Shown here: positions 33,853-41,638 of the stretch, piece by piece
Position numbering within the stretch: the first letter of the stretch is position 1
Layout: the number at the start of each line of letters is the position of its first letter
Assembly (NCBI GenBank): GCA_023394965.1
Contig: JAEWZX010000037.1
Coordinates: forward strand, 23,456-87,455
From: Pseudomonadota bacterium
GTDB lineage: Bacteria > Pseudomonadota > Alphaproteobacteria > Sphingomonadales > Sphingomonadaceae
Length of the DNA: 64,000 nt
Direction: 5' to 3'
Notes under the pieces: model-generated
The model's database searches: none
The model's input: only the letters and a program-made list of their open reading frames with translations
What the model was told of the DNA's origin: nothing
Position numbers and translations under genes: made by a program

Positions 33853-33882
33853 CCCGTCGCCAGCAATGGCGGCGGGTTTTTT
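33853..33882 (+). terminator. Intrinsic terminator after sodB
   Basis: cccgtcgcc (33853-33861) pairs with ggcggcggg (33868-33876) through a 6-base loop, with one G-U pair, followed by six T. Confidence 0.87.
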
Positions 33883-33884
33883 AA

Positions 33885-35063
33885 TTATTCGCCGGGCTGA
33901 CCAGTCTCGTTCTGATCTTCGAAGACATTGGCCGTAAAAAGAGGTTCGCCGAAAATGAAGCCGACAAGGTTAGGTCTTCCGATGTGATCGAACAGCGCCG
34001 TCAGCATCAGCAGGATCGGCACGGAAAGCAGCGCTCCGAAAACGCCCCAAATCCAGGTAAAGTATGACAGTGCTATTAGAATCATCACCGGATTCATGGT
34101 GAACCGGGCACCAAGTATCGAAGGAGTTACCACATTCGCTTCGATCGTATGCAGTGCCAAATAGGACAGCGCGGGTATCAGGCCGAGCACGATCGTATCT
34201 GCTGTGCCGATACCAAACAGGCCCAGCAATGCGATCATAATGATAGGGCCGACGTAAGGCAGAAAATTGAGCAGTGCAGCGAGGCCGCCCCACATGATTG
34301 GCGCGTCGATCCCGAGCAACCAAGCGCCCAGCGCTACGACAAACCCGACGACTACGTTGATCCAGCCGACGGTAAGGATATAGGCCGCAACACGGTCCTG
34401 TACTTCACGAACTACGCGCGCAGCCTTGATGCTGGTGCCGAAGCTAGCGCGTCCGAACAGCAGGCGTTGCCGCAAACGCACGCGGGCCTCGATCATGAAG
34501 TACGCCATCAGCAGAGTGAGGACTGTTTCCAGAATGACGCTGGGAGTAGCAAAGGCGACCTGTTCCAGCAGGCTGGGAGCCGCGAGCACCACTTCGCGCG
34601 GCCCGTCGGACTTCATCAAGGACACAAGCTGTTCGTTGATCGTCGCGATCCATGCAAACTGTTCGCGGACCTCGCCGAAACGTGCCAACACACGCTGAGC
34701 CATGGTGGGCACATCGTCGAACAGTGCAATCGCCGGCTGAAGGATCGTGGCCAGTGCGAGTACCAAAATTGCGAAAAAGATTAGAAGCGCGCTGAGCGAG
34801 GCAAGGGCGTTGGGCAGCCCCCAGCCGTTCAGTTTGTCGGCCAATGGTGACAGGATCACTGTCAGCACTAGTGCGGTCACCACGGGAAGAAAAACCACCG
34901 ATCCGATCGATAGGACGAAAGGCAGGGCGAAAAACAGGCCCAGCCCAATCAACAGAACCAAAGAAGAAATCAGGCGCAGTTCCTGTTCAGCAAAGGCAAG
35001 CCGCCGCGACCTGCGGGTCGGAGTGGAGGCATCGCTTTGCTGAGAGGAGTCTGCTTCTTTCAC
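33885..35063 (-). CDS. AI-2E family (PerM/TqsA-type) membrane permease
   Basis: 392 residues with about eight hydrophobic segments. The region GWINVVVGFVVALGAWLLGIDAPIMWGGLAALLNFLPYVGPII, with the conserved LNFLPYVGP, and IEANVVTPSILGARFTMNPVMILIAL is diagnostic. Substrates range from AI-2 to ions in different members and cannot be told here. The start is a GTG at 35063. It lies 58 bases after the ecfG stop in the same direction, so it may be part of the stress-response transcript. Confidence 0.88.
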   Translation of the reverse strand: MKEADSSQQSDASTPTRRSRRLAFAEQELRLISSLVLLIGLGLFFALPFVLSIGSVVFLPVVTALVLTVILSPLADKLNGWGLPNALASLSALLIFFAILVLALATILQPAIALFDDVPTMAQRVLARFGEVREQFAWIATINEQLVSLMKSDGPREVVLAAPSLLEQVAFATPSVILETVLTLLMAYFMIEARVRLRQRLLFGRASFGTSIKAARVVREVQDRVAAYILTVGWINVVVGFVVALGAWLLGIDAPIMWGGLAALLNFLPYVGPIIMIALLGLFGIGTADTIVLGLIPALSYLALHTIEANVVTPSILGARFTMNPVMILIALSYFTWIWGVFGALLSVPILLMLTALFDHIGRPNLVGFIFGEPLFTANVFEDQNETGQPGE

Positions 35064-35121
35064 TGCAGCCTATCTGCCCTTTGCTGCGAATCGTGACAAG
35101 CGGGGCAGCGGCAAAGATTTT

Positions 35122-35727
35122 CTAGCTGCGGCTCGAACCTTGGCCAGCTGCCACATCATCCAGTTCTTCGAGTATAGCCCTGTGTGCGGCATCGTCGTCG
35201 ATGGAGCGCTTGGGTATATTTCCGTCTGCCAGCATGGCGTTGAGTGCGGCGCGTGCACGGCCCACTCGGCTTTTGATAGTGCCGACGGCGCAGTCGCAAA
35301 TGGTTGCGGCTTCTTCGTATGAAAAGCCGCCTGCACCGACAAGTAGCAGGGCTTCACGTCGTTCGGGCGGCAGAGTTAGCAATGCCCGGTGCATGTCGGA
35401 AAGGTGGATTGGTTCCTCCTGTCCGGCGGGCGCCGTCAGAACCCGCTCGGCAACGGTCTCGTCATATTCGCCGCGGAAACGGTTTCGTCGCATATCGGTG
35501 AGATAGGCATTGCGCAAAATGACAAAGGTCCACGCACGCATACTGGTACCGGGTTGAAAGCGATCCTGCGCAGCCCAAGCTTTGAGCAGCGTTTCCTGCA
35601 CCAGATCGTCCGCCATATCGGCGCGCCCACACAAGCCGCGCGCGAAGGCGCGCAGGTGCGGGACAACATCGGTCAGCTCACGCTTGAAATCGGCCTTTTC
35701 GGAAGCCGTCCGTTGCTCAGCCGACAT
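35122..35727 (-). CDS. ecfG: General stress response ECF sigma factor EcfG
   Basis: 201 residues. Sigma region 2 reads LRAFARGLCGRADMADDLVQETLLKAWAAQDRFQPGTSMRAWTFVILRNAYLTDMRR; region 4 reads LLTLPPERREALLLVGAGGFSYEEAATICDCAVGTIKSRVGRARAAL. The linked nepR, phyR and HWE kinase genes mark it as the EcfG that drives GGAAC-CGTT promoters in alphaproteobacteria. The start overlaps the stop of nepR (ATGA). It presumably drives its own operon through the promoter at 36016-36040. Confidence 0.95.
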   Translation of the reverse strand: MSAEQRTASEKADFKRELTDVVPHLRAFARGLCGRADMADDLVQETLLKAWAAQDRFQPGTSMRAWTFVILRNAYLTDMRRNRFRGEYDETVAERVLTAPAGQEEPIHLSDMHRALLTLPPERREALLLVGAGGFSYEEAATICDCAVGTIKSRVGRARAALNAMLADGNIPKRSIDDDAAHRAILEELDDVAAGQGSSRS

Positions 35728-35921
35728 CAGCTCTTTGAATCCAGTTTGTCGATTAGATCCTGAAAACTGTCTGGCAGAGGCTCTTCGACTACGGAGTCAT
35801 AGAGTTGCTTGAGACCATTGGCCCAATCGGGATCCTTTTCTTTACCGGCCTTGCCAGACGAAGCGGAAGGCGGACCGCTGGCGGATGACCGCTGCGGATT
35901 TCTCGGCGTGTTTGACGTCAT
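35727..35921 (-). CDS. nepR: Anti-sigma factor NepR
   Basis: 64 residues. A disordered Ser/Pro-rich N-terminus precedes the NepR core (WANGLKQLYDSVVEEPLPDSFQDLIDKLD, about 33-61), two helices that wrap sigma EcfG and are pulled off by phosphorylated PhyR. It is coupled to ecfG by ATGA. A perfect EcfG promoter lies about 95 bases upstream. Confidence 0.93.
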   Translation of the reverse strand: MTSNTPRNPQRSSASGPPSASSGKAGKEKDPDWANGLKQLYDSVVEEPLPDSFQDLIDKLDSKS

Positions 35922-36015
35922 GGCTTAAAAGATAGTGCCCTCTTTGCGTTTCTGCCAGTGGGACCGGAAAGGTCGCCAATGGCTTGAAACTCGATCCCGA
36001 CTATGTGCTTCGCAC

Positions 36016-36040
36016 AACGCATGTTGCGCTATCGTGTTCC
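36016..36040 (-). promoter_or_regulatory. EcfG-type promoter of nepR-ecfG
   Basis: On the minus strand GGAAC (complement of 36036-36040), a 16-base spacer and CGTT (complement of 36016-36019) match the alphaproteobacterial general-stress promoter exactly. It points to nepR, 95 bases downstream, implying autoregulation. Confidence 0.85.
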
Positions 36041-36186
36041 CGACGATGTCAATCTGGAACTAAACGGGCTGCGCAGCATACTATATCGCCGGGTAAATCG
36101 TCAGGGGCAGGAAGCTGGTAACCGAAGAACTCCAACGCAAGGGCCGCCGCAGGCGTTGGCTGATCGATTATCCGCGGGGCATCCCT

Positions 36187-37791
36187 GTGCTGATATTCGT
36201 ATTGGTGACGGCGATAACTGTGCTTAGTGTCTTCTCGATAGAACGTGGCGAACAGGACCGCGATTCGGCCGATGTCTCCCGGAAGGCGCAGGCCATGACA
36301 TCGGCTATCGAGCGGCGCGCTTATACAAGTTCGGCTTATCTACGGGCGGGGGCTGCACTTTTCTCGACCCAAGCGGATGTGACCCCTGGGGTGTTTCGAC
36401 AATTTGTTTCTGAGCTCAGGCTCGATTCCAATTACCGCGGTGCGGAAGGGATCGGATGGGCACCGGTCGTCGCGGCAAGTCAGGCAGAGAGGTTCGAAGA
36501 GCGGCTGCGTGTCGGGCGCATTAGCCTGAAGGCGATTGAGCCCAGCCTGGAAAAACAGCCGCGCGATATTTTGATTCCGATTCTATATCTCCAGCCGGAT
36601 ACCGCCCGCAATCGCCGGGCGCTGGGATACGACATGTATGCCGAGCCAGTACGCCGTACCGCGATGGATCTGGCGGCGGCGAACGATCGGCCTACCGCGA
36701 GTGGCCCCATAGTTCTGAAGCAGGAGGGCGGCGGCAATGCAGCTGGCTTCCTTATTTATATGCCAGTGTTTGAAGGCCTTAGTACGACGAGAAATCTCAA
36801 GGGTTTCATATTCAGCCCATTCAATGCCTCGCAGTTTCTCGGCTCGGCGGGTGATTTGGTAAGCTATGAATCCGTCGGCGCCCGGCTGAGGGACGGAGAG
36901 TCAACAGGACAGCCTGTGTTGGCACAGAGCGAGGCTTGGGTCGATGGCCGATCGACAGTGACGCGGGAGGTCAGCCTTGCAAACCGGCGCATGCTGCTTG
37001 AAGTGCAGTCGGCCCGGGTTGAAGGCCTATCTTCAATGTCGATGATCACGCTGCTGTTCGGTCTCGCAGTTGCCAGCCTCCTGATGCTGGTGTCGAGATT
37101 GCTGACCCAGCAGACGCTGGAAGACCGGCGAGCAATTATGTGGTTTGAAGAACAGAACTCGATTCGCAATTCGCTCACTCGAGAGCTGAATCATCGGGTT
37201 AAAAACACGTTGGCCAATGTGCTGTCGATTGTTTCGCTGACCAGACGTCGATCAGATAATCTCGATGAGTTCGCAGAAGGCCTTGATGGTCGTATCCGTG
37301 CTCTTTCCGCAACACACGACCTTTTGACGCAATCGGAATGGGGGACCACGCCAATCCGCTCAGTTGTCGATGTGGAACTCGCTCCTTACGCTCGGGACGA
37401 TGATCAGCGGTTGGAACTCATCGGCCCACATACCGAACTTGCTCCTAATGATGCCCTGTCGCTTGGCCTTGCGATTCACGAGTTGGCGACCAATGCGGCC
37501 AAATATGGTTCGCTAAGCGTTCCCGGCGGCTGCGTCACGGTTCGTTGGAGCCAAGTGAACGACACTTTGGCCAAGATTGAATGGTTCGAGAGCGGTGGGC
37601 CGACTGTGTCGAAACCGCTTCGCCGTGGCTTTGGCACCGATCTCATCGAAAAGATCGTTGCGCATGAACTGCGCCACCCGGTCGAACTCGATTTTGCTCC
37701 CCTAGGTGTACGCTGTACGCTGCTGGTGCCGGTCCGCGAACCCAGCGAATTTGAACTGCGCAAAAAGGGGCCGGGCGGGCGCGGGCACTGA
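36187..37791 (+). CDS. CHASE-domain HWE sensor histidine kinase of the general stress response
   Basis: 534 residues as drawn. N-terminal membrane helix (LIFVLVTAITVLSVFSI), periplasmic CHASE domain (about 35-275, with RGAEGIGWAPVV and DMYAEPVRRTAMDLAA), second helix (SMSMITLLFGLAVASLLMLV), then an HWE/HisKA_2 kinase: LTRELNHRVKNTLANVLSIVSLTRRR, HELATNAAKYGSLS, IEWFESGGP and GFGTDLIEKIVAHEL. It probably phosphorylates PhyR. The GTG at 36187 leaves almost no cytosolic tail; the frame is open back to 36097, where a CTG at 36115 behind GGGGCAGG would add a basic 24-residue N-terminus. Confidence 0.88.
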   Translation: MLIFVLVTAITVLSVFSIERGEQDRDSADVSRKAQAMTSAIERRAYTSSAYLRAGAALFSTQADVTPGVFRQFVSELRLDSNYRGAEGIGWAPVVAASQAERFEERLRVGRISLKAIEPSLEKQPRDILIPILYLQPDTARNRRALGYDMYAEPVRRTAMDLAAANDRPTASGPIVLKQEGGGNAAGFLIYMPVFEGLSTTRNLKGFIFSPFNASQFLGSAGDLVSYESVGARLRDGESTGQPVLAQSEAWVDGRSTVTREVSLANRRMLLEVQSARVEGLSSMSMITLLFGLAVASLLMLVSRLLTQQTLEDRRAIMWFEEQNSIRNSLTRELNHRVKNTLANVLSIVSLTRRRSDNLDEFAEGLDGRIRALSATHDLLTQSEWGTTPIRSVVDVELAPYARDDDQRLELIGPHTELAPNDALSLGLAIHELATNAAKYGSLSVPGGCVTVRWSQVNDTLAKIEWFESGGPTVSKPLRRGFGTDLIEKIVAHELRHPVELDFAPLGVRCTLLVPVREPSEFELRKKGPGGRGH

Positions 37792-37822
37792 CAGACCGGC
37801 CTTCATAGATACTTACGACAAT

Positions 37823-37851
37823 AAAAAACCCGGGCGGTGACCCGGGTTTTT
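37823..37851. terminator. Bidirectional terminator between the HWE kinase and phyR
   Basis: aaaacccggg (37825-37834) and cccgggtttt (37841-37850) form a 10-bp stem around a 6-base loop with T-runs on both strands. It serves the convergent kinase and phyR genes. Confidence 0.9.
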
Positions 37852-37877
37852 GTTATTCATTGATGCTCCAGATAGCG

Positions 37878-38669
37878 TCAGCCAAGTGGGCGGCTTGATC
37901 CGAAGAACAACGCTTGGCTGATCGCGGCACGCACGGTCTGTTCCTGGAACGGTTTGGTGACTAGATAGGTGGGCTCCGGCCGGTCGCCCGTCAGCAGGCG
38001 TTCCGGATAAGCTGTGATGAAGATCACGGGAACGCTGCTGATGGCCAAGATATCATCCACTGCATCGAGGCCCGAAGAGCCGTCGGCGAGCTGGATATCG
38101 GCCAGAACCAAGCCTGGAGTGCGGTCCGCAACCACTTCTTGGGCCTGTGTACGCGTAGCCGCCGTACCGCAAACTTCGTGACCGAGCGATGTCACCAAAT
38201 CTTCAAGTTGCATGGAGATAAGCGGTTCATCTTCGATAATCAGAACGCTGGTGGCCGATTCCTTGTCGATCTCGGTAATCGCTTCCTGGGCCAAGCGTTC
38301 GATGTCGTCAGCCGACATGTCCATGATCTCACCCGCCTGATCAGACGAGAAATCTTCGAGCGTGGTCAGTAGGAGCGCCTGACGGTTGAGCGGCGTGACC
38401 GATTTGAGCCGGTTTTGCGCAGCATCTTCATGACCGTCGCCGCCTTCGGCTTCGGGCACGTCAAGGTAAGCACTCGACCACACTTTGTTGAAGGCCCGGT
38501 ACAGTGGCACACGGCCGCCTTCGAGCGATTGTTTGAGTTCACTATCGGCCAGGGCGGCCTCCAGCGTGGCACGTACGAATGCATCTCCCGTGGCCTGCGA
38601 ACCGGTCAACGCCCTTGCATAGCGGCGAAGATACGGCAGGTTACGAGCAATTTGATCACCAAGCGACAT
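37878..38669 (-). CDS. phyR: General stress response anti-anti-sigma regulator PhyR
   Basis: 263 residues. The N-terminal sigma-like domain (about 1-125: IARNLPYLRRYARALTGSQATGDAFVRATLEA and PLNRQALLLTTLEDFSSDQAGEIM) mimics EcfG. The C-terminal receiver has SVLIIEDEPLISMQLEDLV, the phospho-acceptor Asp in GLVLADIQLADGSSG, T/Y switch residues in VIFITAYPE, and Lys in YLVTKPF. When phosphorylated it binds NepR and frees EcfG. A perfect EcfG promoter lies 31 bases before the start codon. Confidence 0.96.
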   Translation of the reverse strand: MSLGDQIARNLPYLRRYARALTGSQATGDAFVRATLEAALADSELKQSLEGGRVPLYRAFNKVWSSAYLDVPEAEGGDGHEDAAQNRLKSVTPLNRQALLLTTLEDFSSDQAGEIMDMSADDIERLAQEAITEIDKESATSVLIIEDEPLISMQLEDLVTSLGHEVCGTAATRTQAQEVVADRTPGLVLADIQLADGSSGLDAVDDILAISSVPVIFITAYPERLLTGDRPEPTYLVTKPFQEQTVRAAISQALFFGSSRPLG

Positions 38670-38699
38670 TTAGACCCCTTCCTTAAGGTGCGCGCTTCT

Positions 38700-38724
38700 A
38701 ACGTCCCGTATGGGCTTAGGTTCC
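38700..38724 (-). promoter_or_regulatory. EcfG-type promoter of phyR
   Basis: On the minus strand GGAAC (complement of 38720-38724), a 16-base spacer and CGTT (complement of 38700-38703) match the consensus exactly, 31 bases upstream of the phyR ATG. This gives positive feedback on the partner-switch. Confidence 0.88.
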
Positions 38725-38815
38725 GAGTAGATCGGTCGCAAGTCACGGTTTGACAAGGCAGCTTTTTCAGGCGCATTCCCGGCGCGAAATATCGTTGATC
38801 CGGGAGACGATAGTC

Positions 38816-39562
38816 TTGCACGAAATAGCCGACCCCATCCCCTGTCTTGATTGCCCATTGCAATCTTGTCCCGGCCTACGGCGGCTTGAAGAACATCAGC
38901 TGGCCTACATGCAGGATTTCAAGAGCGGCGAAATCCGCCTCGATCGCGGCGAGATGCTGATTGACGAAGGAGCCGATTATGATCGGCTTTATACTGTACT
39001 CGATGGGGTGCTAATTCGTTCGCGTTCGCTCGAGGATGGACGTCGCCAGATCGTGAACTTCATGTTCCCTGGTGATCTCATTGGCCTTCAGGGTGCATTC
39101 GACGAACCTTCTAGCCACGCAATCGAGGCATTGATCGATGTTCGGCTTTGCCGATTCAAAAGGGGAGATTTTTCCAGCTTTATTTCCAGTCACCCCAGTT
39201 TGGCCTACGATATCACCTGGCTCGCGGCGAAAGAGGAGACGGCCCTCGAAGGGCATATCGTGTCATTGGGGCAGCGCAATGCGCGTGAACGCGTGACATT
39301 TCTCGCTGTCTGGCTGATCGATCGCGCTCAATCGACCTGCCTGGCGGACGAAACAAACACTCTTTCGCTCACGATCACCCAGTCTCAGATCGCCGATATG
39401 CTGGGACTGTCTCTTGTCCACACCAACCGTACTCTCAAGCAATTGCAGCGGGAAGGGCTGGTTGAATGGAAAACGCGAGAAATTCACGTTCCAGACCTCG
39501 AAAAGGCAGCTGAATACGCCCAGTTCGATCGCTCAAGGGACAGGTGCAGGCCCTTTATATAA
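38816..39562 (+). CDS. Crp/Fnr family regulator with FNR-like cysteines
   Basis: 248 residues from the TTG at 38816, preferred because GGGAG lies 9 bases upstream. A TTG at 38750 opens the same frame but has no such site. The N-terminus has Cys10, Cys13 and Cys18 (C-x2-C-x4-C), and Cys112 lies in RLCRFKRGDF, near the position of the fourth [4Fe-4S] ligand of FNR. The cNMP-binding-like barrel spans about 30-140. The HTH reads ITQSQIADMLGLSLVHTNRTLKQLQREGLV. An oxygen- or NO-sensing role is an inference. It is divergent from phyR and followed by the candidate small RNA. Confidence 0.88.
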   Translation: MHEIADPIPCLDCPLQSCPGLRRLEEHQLAYMQDFKSGEIRLDRGEMLIDEGADYDRLYTVLDGVLIRSRSLEDGRRQIVNFMFPGDLIGLQGAFDEPSSHAIEALIDVRLCRFKRGDFSSFISSHPSLAYDITWLAAKEETALEGHIVSLGQRNARERVTFLAVWLIDRAQSTCLADETNTLSLTITQSQIADMLGLSLVHTNRTLKQLQREGLVEWKTREIHVPDLEKAAEYAQFDRSRDRCRPFI

Positions 39563-39630
39563 TCGGAGTTTGGGCTTTTTAAAAAATTTGTGAGGGGTGG
39601 GAACCCCCTTTGAGACGGCGCGTATCCTCT

Positions 39631-39718
39631 ATGTCACCGCCGAGACCCCCCCTCCCGTCCAAGCGGCCGGTGATACGATCCCGAAAGGCCCCCGTTGATG
39701 TCAACGGGGGCCTTTTTT
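39631..39718 (+). ncRNA. Candidate small RNA with intrinsic terminator
   Basis: The 335-base gap 39563-39897 has no convincing gene but ends in a strong terminator at 39687-39718. A near-EcfG promoter (GGAAC at 39600-39604, 16 bases, CGTA at 39621-39624) would start a transcript near 39631, giving about 88 nt. It contains the C-rich run CCCCCCCTCCCGTCC (about 39646-39660), which can pair with Shine-Dalgarno sequences. A TATAAT at 39558-39563 is an alternative -10. Start and function are predicted only. The rest of the gap, 39721-39897, shows nothing. Confidence 0.5.
39687..39718 (+). terminator. Strong intrinsic terminator
   Basis: The stem ggcccccgttga / tcaacgggggcc (39687-39698 with 39701-39712) is 12 bp and perfect, followed by six T. 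It ends the candidate small RNA and lies 180 bases before the GST gene. Confidence 0.88.
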
Positions 39719-39897
39719 ATTATCCTGAACAAAAGTGCTTCTGTCTGCCGAGGGTTCGATGGTGCCGGGGCCATTCACTGAACTTTGCACTTGGTCGGGC
39801 CAGTTACCATAAGGCAAATGATCCACCAATAAATTCAATCGGTACACCGCTGTGCCAGTGGACGGGCACTGGGGCCTTGTGGCAAAGCGAAGCATCC

Positions 39898-40569
39898 ATG
39901 TGGCAGCTCTACCAATTTCCCCTGTGTCCCTTCAGCCGCAAGCTTCGTTTGCTGATGGGCGAAAAGAACGTGGCCTACGAACTCGTGCGGGAAAATCCGT
40001 GGGAAGGGCGTGACGAATTCTGGCATCTCAATCCTGCTGGACGGACACCCGTTCTGCACGACGCAGCGCGCGGCACCGCCCTGTCGGACAGCCAGGCGAT
40101 TTGCGAATATCTGGAAGAAACCGTCGACCGTAATTCCATGATCAATGGTTCGGCTCTCCAACGCGCGGAAATCCGGCGGCTGGTCGCGCTGTTTGATGAT
40201 AATTTCTATGCCGATGTGACCGAACCGGTCATGCACGAAAAAATGAAGAAGCGCATAGTATTGCGGCAGTCACCGGATGCGCAGGTGTTGCGCCAGATGG
40301 GCCGGATGCTTCATGGCCATCTCGATTATATCGACTGGCTTGTCGATACGCGTCAGTGGCTTGCCGGGGCGCAGCTAAGCCTGGCCGATCTTGCCTGTGC
40401 AGCGCATCTGTCGGTGGTGGAATATCTCGGAGCGATCGACTGGAAGGGCCACGAACAGACGCACGGATGGTACATGGTCGTTAAAAGTCGGCCCAGCTTT
40501 CGCCCGCTGCTGAGCGAAAAGATGGAAGGCATCCCACCGCCACGGGAATACGCTTCTTTGGATTTGTGA
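39898..40569 (+). CDS. Glutathione S-transferase family protein
   Basis: 223 residues. The thioredoxin-like N-domain is MWQLYQFPLCPFSRKLRLLMGEK, with a CPFS site, followed by NPAGRTPVLHD and the GSH-binding LSDSQAICEYLEE. The C-terminal helical domain contains WLAGAQLSLADLACAAHLSVVEYLGAIDW. The Cys-type site suggests a beta/omega-like or thiol-transferase class. The start is set at the Met opening the domain; the frame remains open further upstream, but it crosses a terminator hairpin there and is not coding. Confidence 0.88.
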   Translation: MWQLYQFPLCPFSRKLRLLMGEKNVAYELVRENPWEGRDEFWHLNPAGRTPVLHDAARGTALSDSQAICEYLEETVDRNSMINGSALQRAEIRRLVALFDDNFYADVTEPVMHEKMKKRIVLRQSPDAQVLRQMGRMLHGHLDYIDWLVDTRQWLAGAQLSLADLACAAHLSVVEYLGAIDWKGHEQTHGWYMVVKSRPSFRPLLSEKMEGIPPPREYASLDL

Positions 40570-40660
40570 CGTTGCCGCTGGACGAAAGGCTGCAGGAGAT
40601 ATTCCGCGGCCTGTATATGGGCCATCATCGTCAACGCGGCCAAAGACCTGAAAATTGCCT

Positions 40661-41476
40661 TTATCTTTGACAAACCGAGCAGAACCAAGTGCTGCGGCCG
40701 CCTTGCACGATGCGTGTGATCACCCCGCCGTCCTCGTGGTGACACCCCTCGCCCTCACGTCCGTAAACGTGGAAATGGGTGGCGAAATAGCCGAGATTGC
40801 CATCAGGCTGGGCGAAATCGCGTAATGTGGAGCCGCCGTCACGAATCGAGCGTTCCAACACATCCTTGATCGCGGGCACGAGTCTGCGCAACTGCGGCAT
40901 GGTCACCTTGCCGCCAGCTTTTCTCGGCGAGATGCCAGCCTGCCAAAGAGCCTCGCATACATAAATGTTGCCAAGGCCGGCTACGATCCGCTGGTCAAGC
41001 AACAGCAGCTTTATGGCCTGTTTCCGGGCGCGCGTCGCTTCGCGTAGATGTTCCGCTGTCAATGCTTCGCCCAGTGGTTCTGGCCCGAGCGCTGCGAAAG
41101 GCGGCCAAGCGTCCAGTTCTGGGTTGAGCAGCAGGTCTACAGACCCGAAACGGCGCGGATCGTTCAGAGCGAAAACATGGTCGCGGGTTGTCAGGACGAG
41201 ATGGTCGTGCTTGTCGGTTTCCTCCGGATCGATCCGCCAGCGTCCGCTCATGCCGAGATGGAAAACCATCGCGTGATCCCGATTAGTGTGGAGAATGCCG
41301 TATTTTGCGCGGCGCGACAGGCCCGAAACGGTCGCGCCCGTGAGGGCCTGTACCAGGTCCGGCGGGAAGGGGCGGCGCAGGTCGGGCCGATTCACCCCGA
41401 CGCCGACGATCTTCTCGCCATCGAGAAATCGGGCGAGGCCGCGAACGGTGGTTTCGACTTCTGGAAGTTCAGGCAT
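40661..41476 (-). CDS. mutM: Formamidopyrimidine-DNA glycosylase
   Basis: 271 residues. Removes 8-oxoguanine and FaPy bases and nicks the AP site. Catalytic Pro2 and Glu3 (MPELPEVETTVRGL), Lys58-type residue in SRRAKYGILH, the H2TH region GLGNIYVCEALWQAGISP and the C-terminal finger RIVQGGRSTWFCSVCQR are present. The first half of the zinc finger reads GCHHEDGG, so the usual C-x2-C is C-x2-E with a His pair. It is divergent from ubiE. Confidence 0.93.
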   Translation of the reverse strand: MPELPEVETTVRGLARFLDGEKIVGVGVNRPDLRRPFPPDLVQALTGATVSGLSRRAKYGILHTNRDHAMVFHLGMSGRWRIDPEETDKHDHLVLTTRDHVFALNDPRRFGSVDLLLNPELDAWPPFAALGPEPLGEALTAEHLREATRARKQAIKLLLLDQRIVAGLGNIYVCEALWQAGISPRKAGGKVTMPQLRRLVPAIKDVLERSIRDGGSTLRDFAQPDGNLGYFATHFHVYGREGEGCHHEDGGVITRIVQGGRSTWFCSVCQR

Positions 41477-41638
41477 CTCAAGCTTTCGCGTATCAGGGGT
41501 TTGATGCGGCGTCCATTCGCTATGGTCGACGATTTACGCTGCCGATCGGCATGAGGCACGCACGCCTTTTTCGCAGGCGATGAAAGACTCCGCTAACACC
41601 CTTTGCCCCGCACGCAATTGCCCCTAAGGCGTCCAGCC

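Noticed and set aside
36003..36227. 74-codon frame between nepR and the HWE kinase
   Set aside because: Overlaps the EcfG promoter and the kinase N-terminus in another frame; Arg-rich and without homology.
39586..39611. G-run/C-run hairpin after the FNR-like gene as a terminator
   Set aside because: Only five base pairs and three T; it overlaps the putative promoter of the small RNA and is not convincing as a terminator.
39610..39897. N-terminal extension of the GST protein
   Set aside because: It would translate through the terminator hairpin; GST similarity begins only at 39898.
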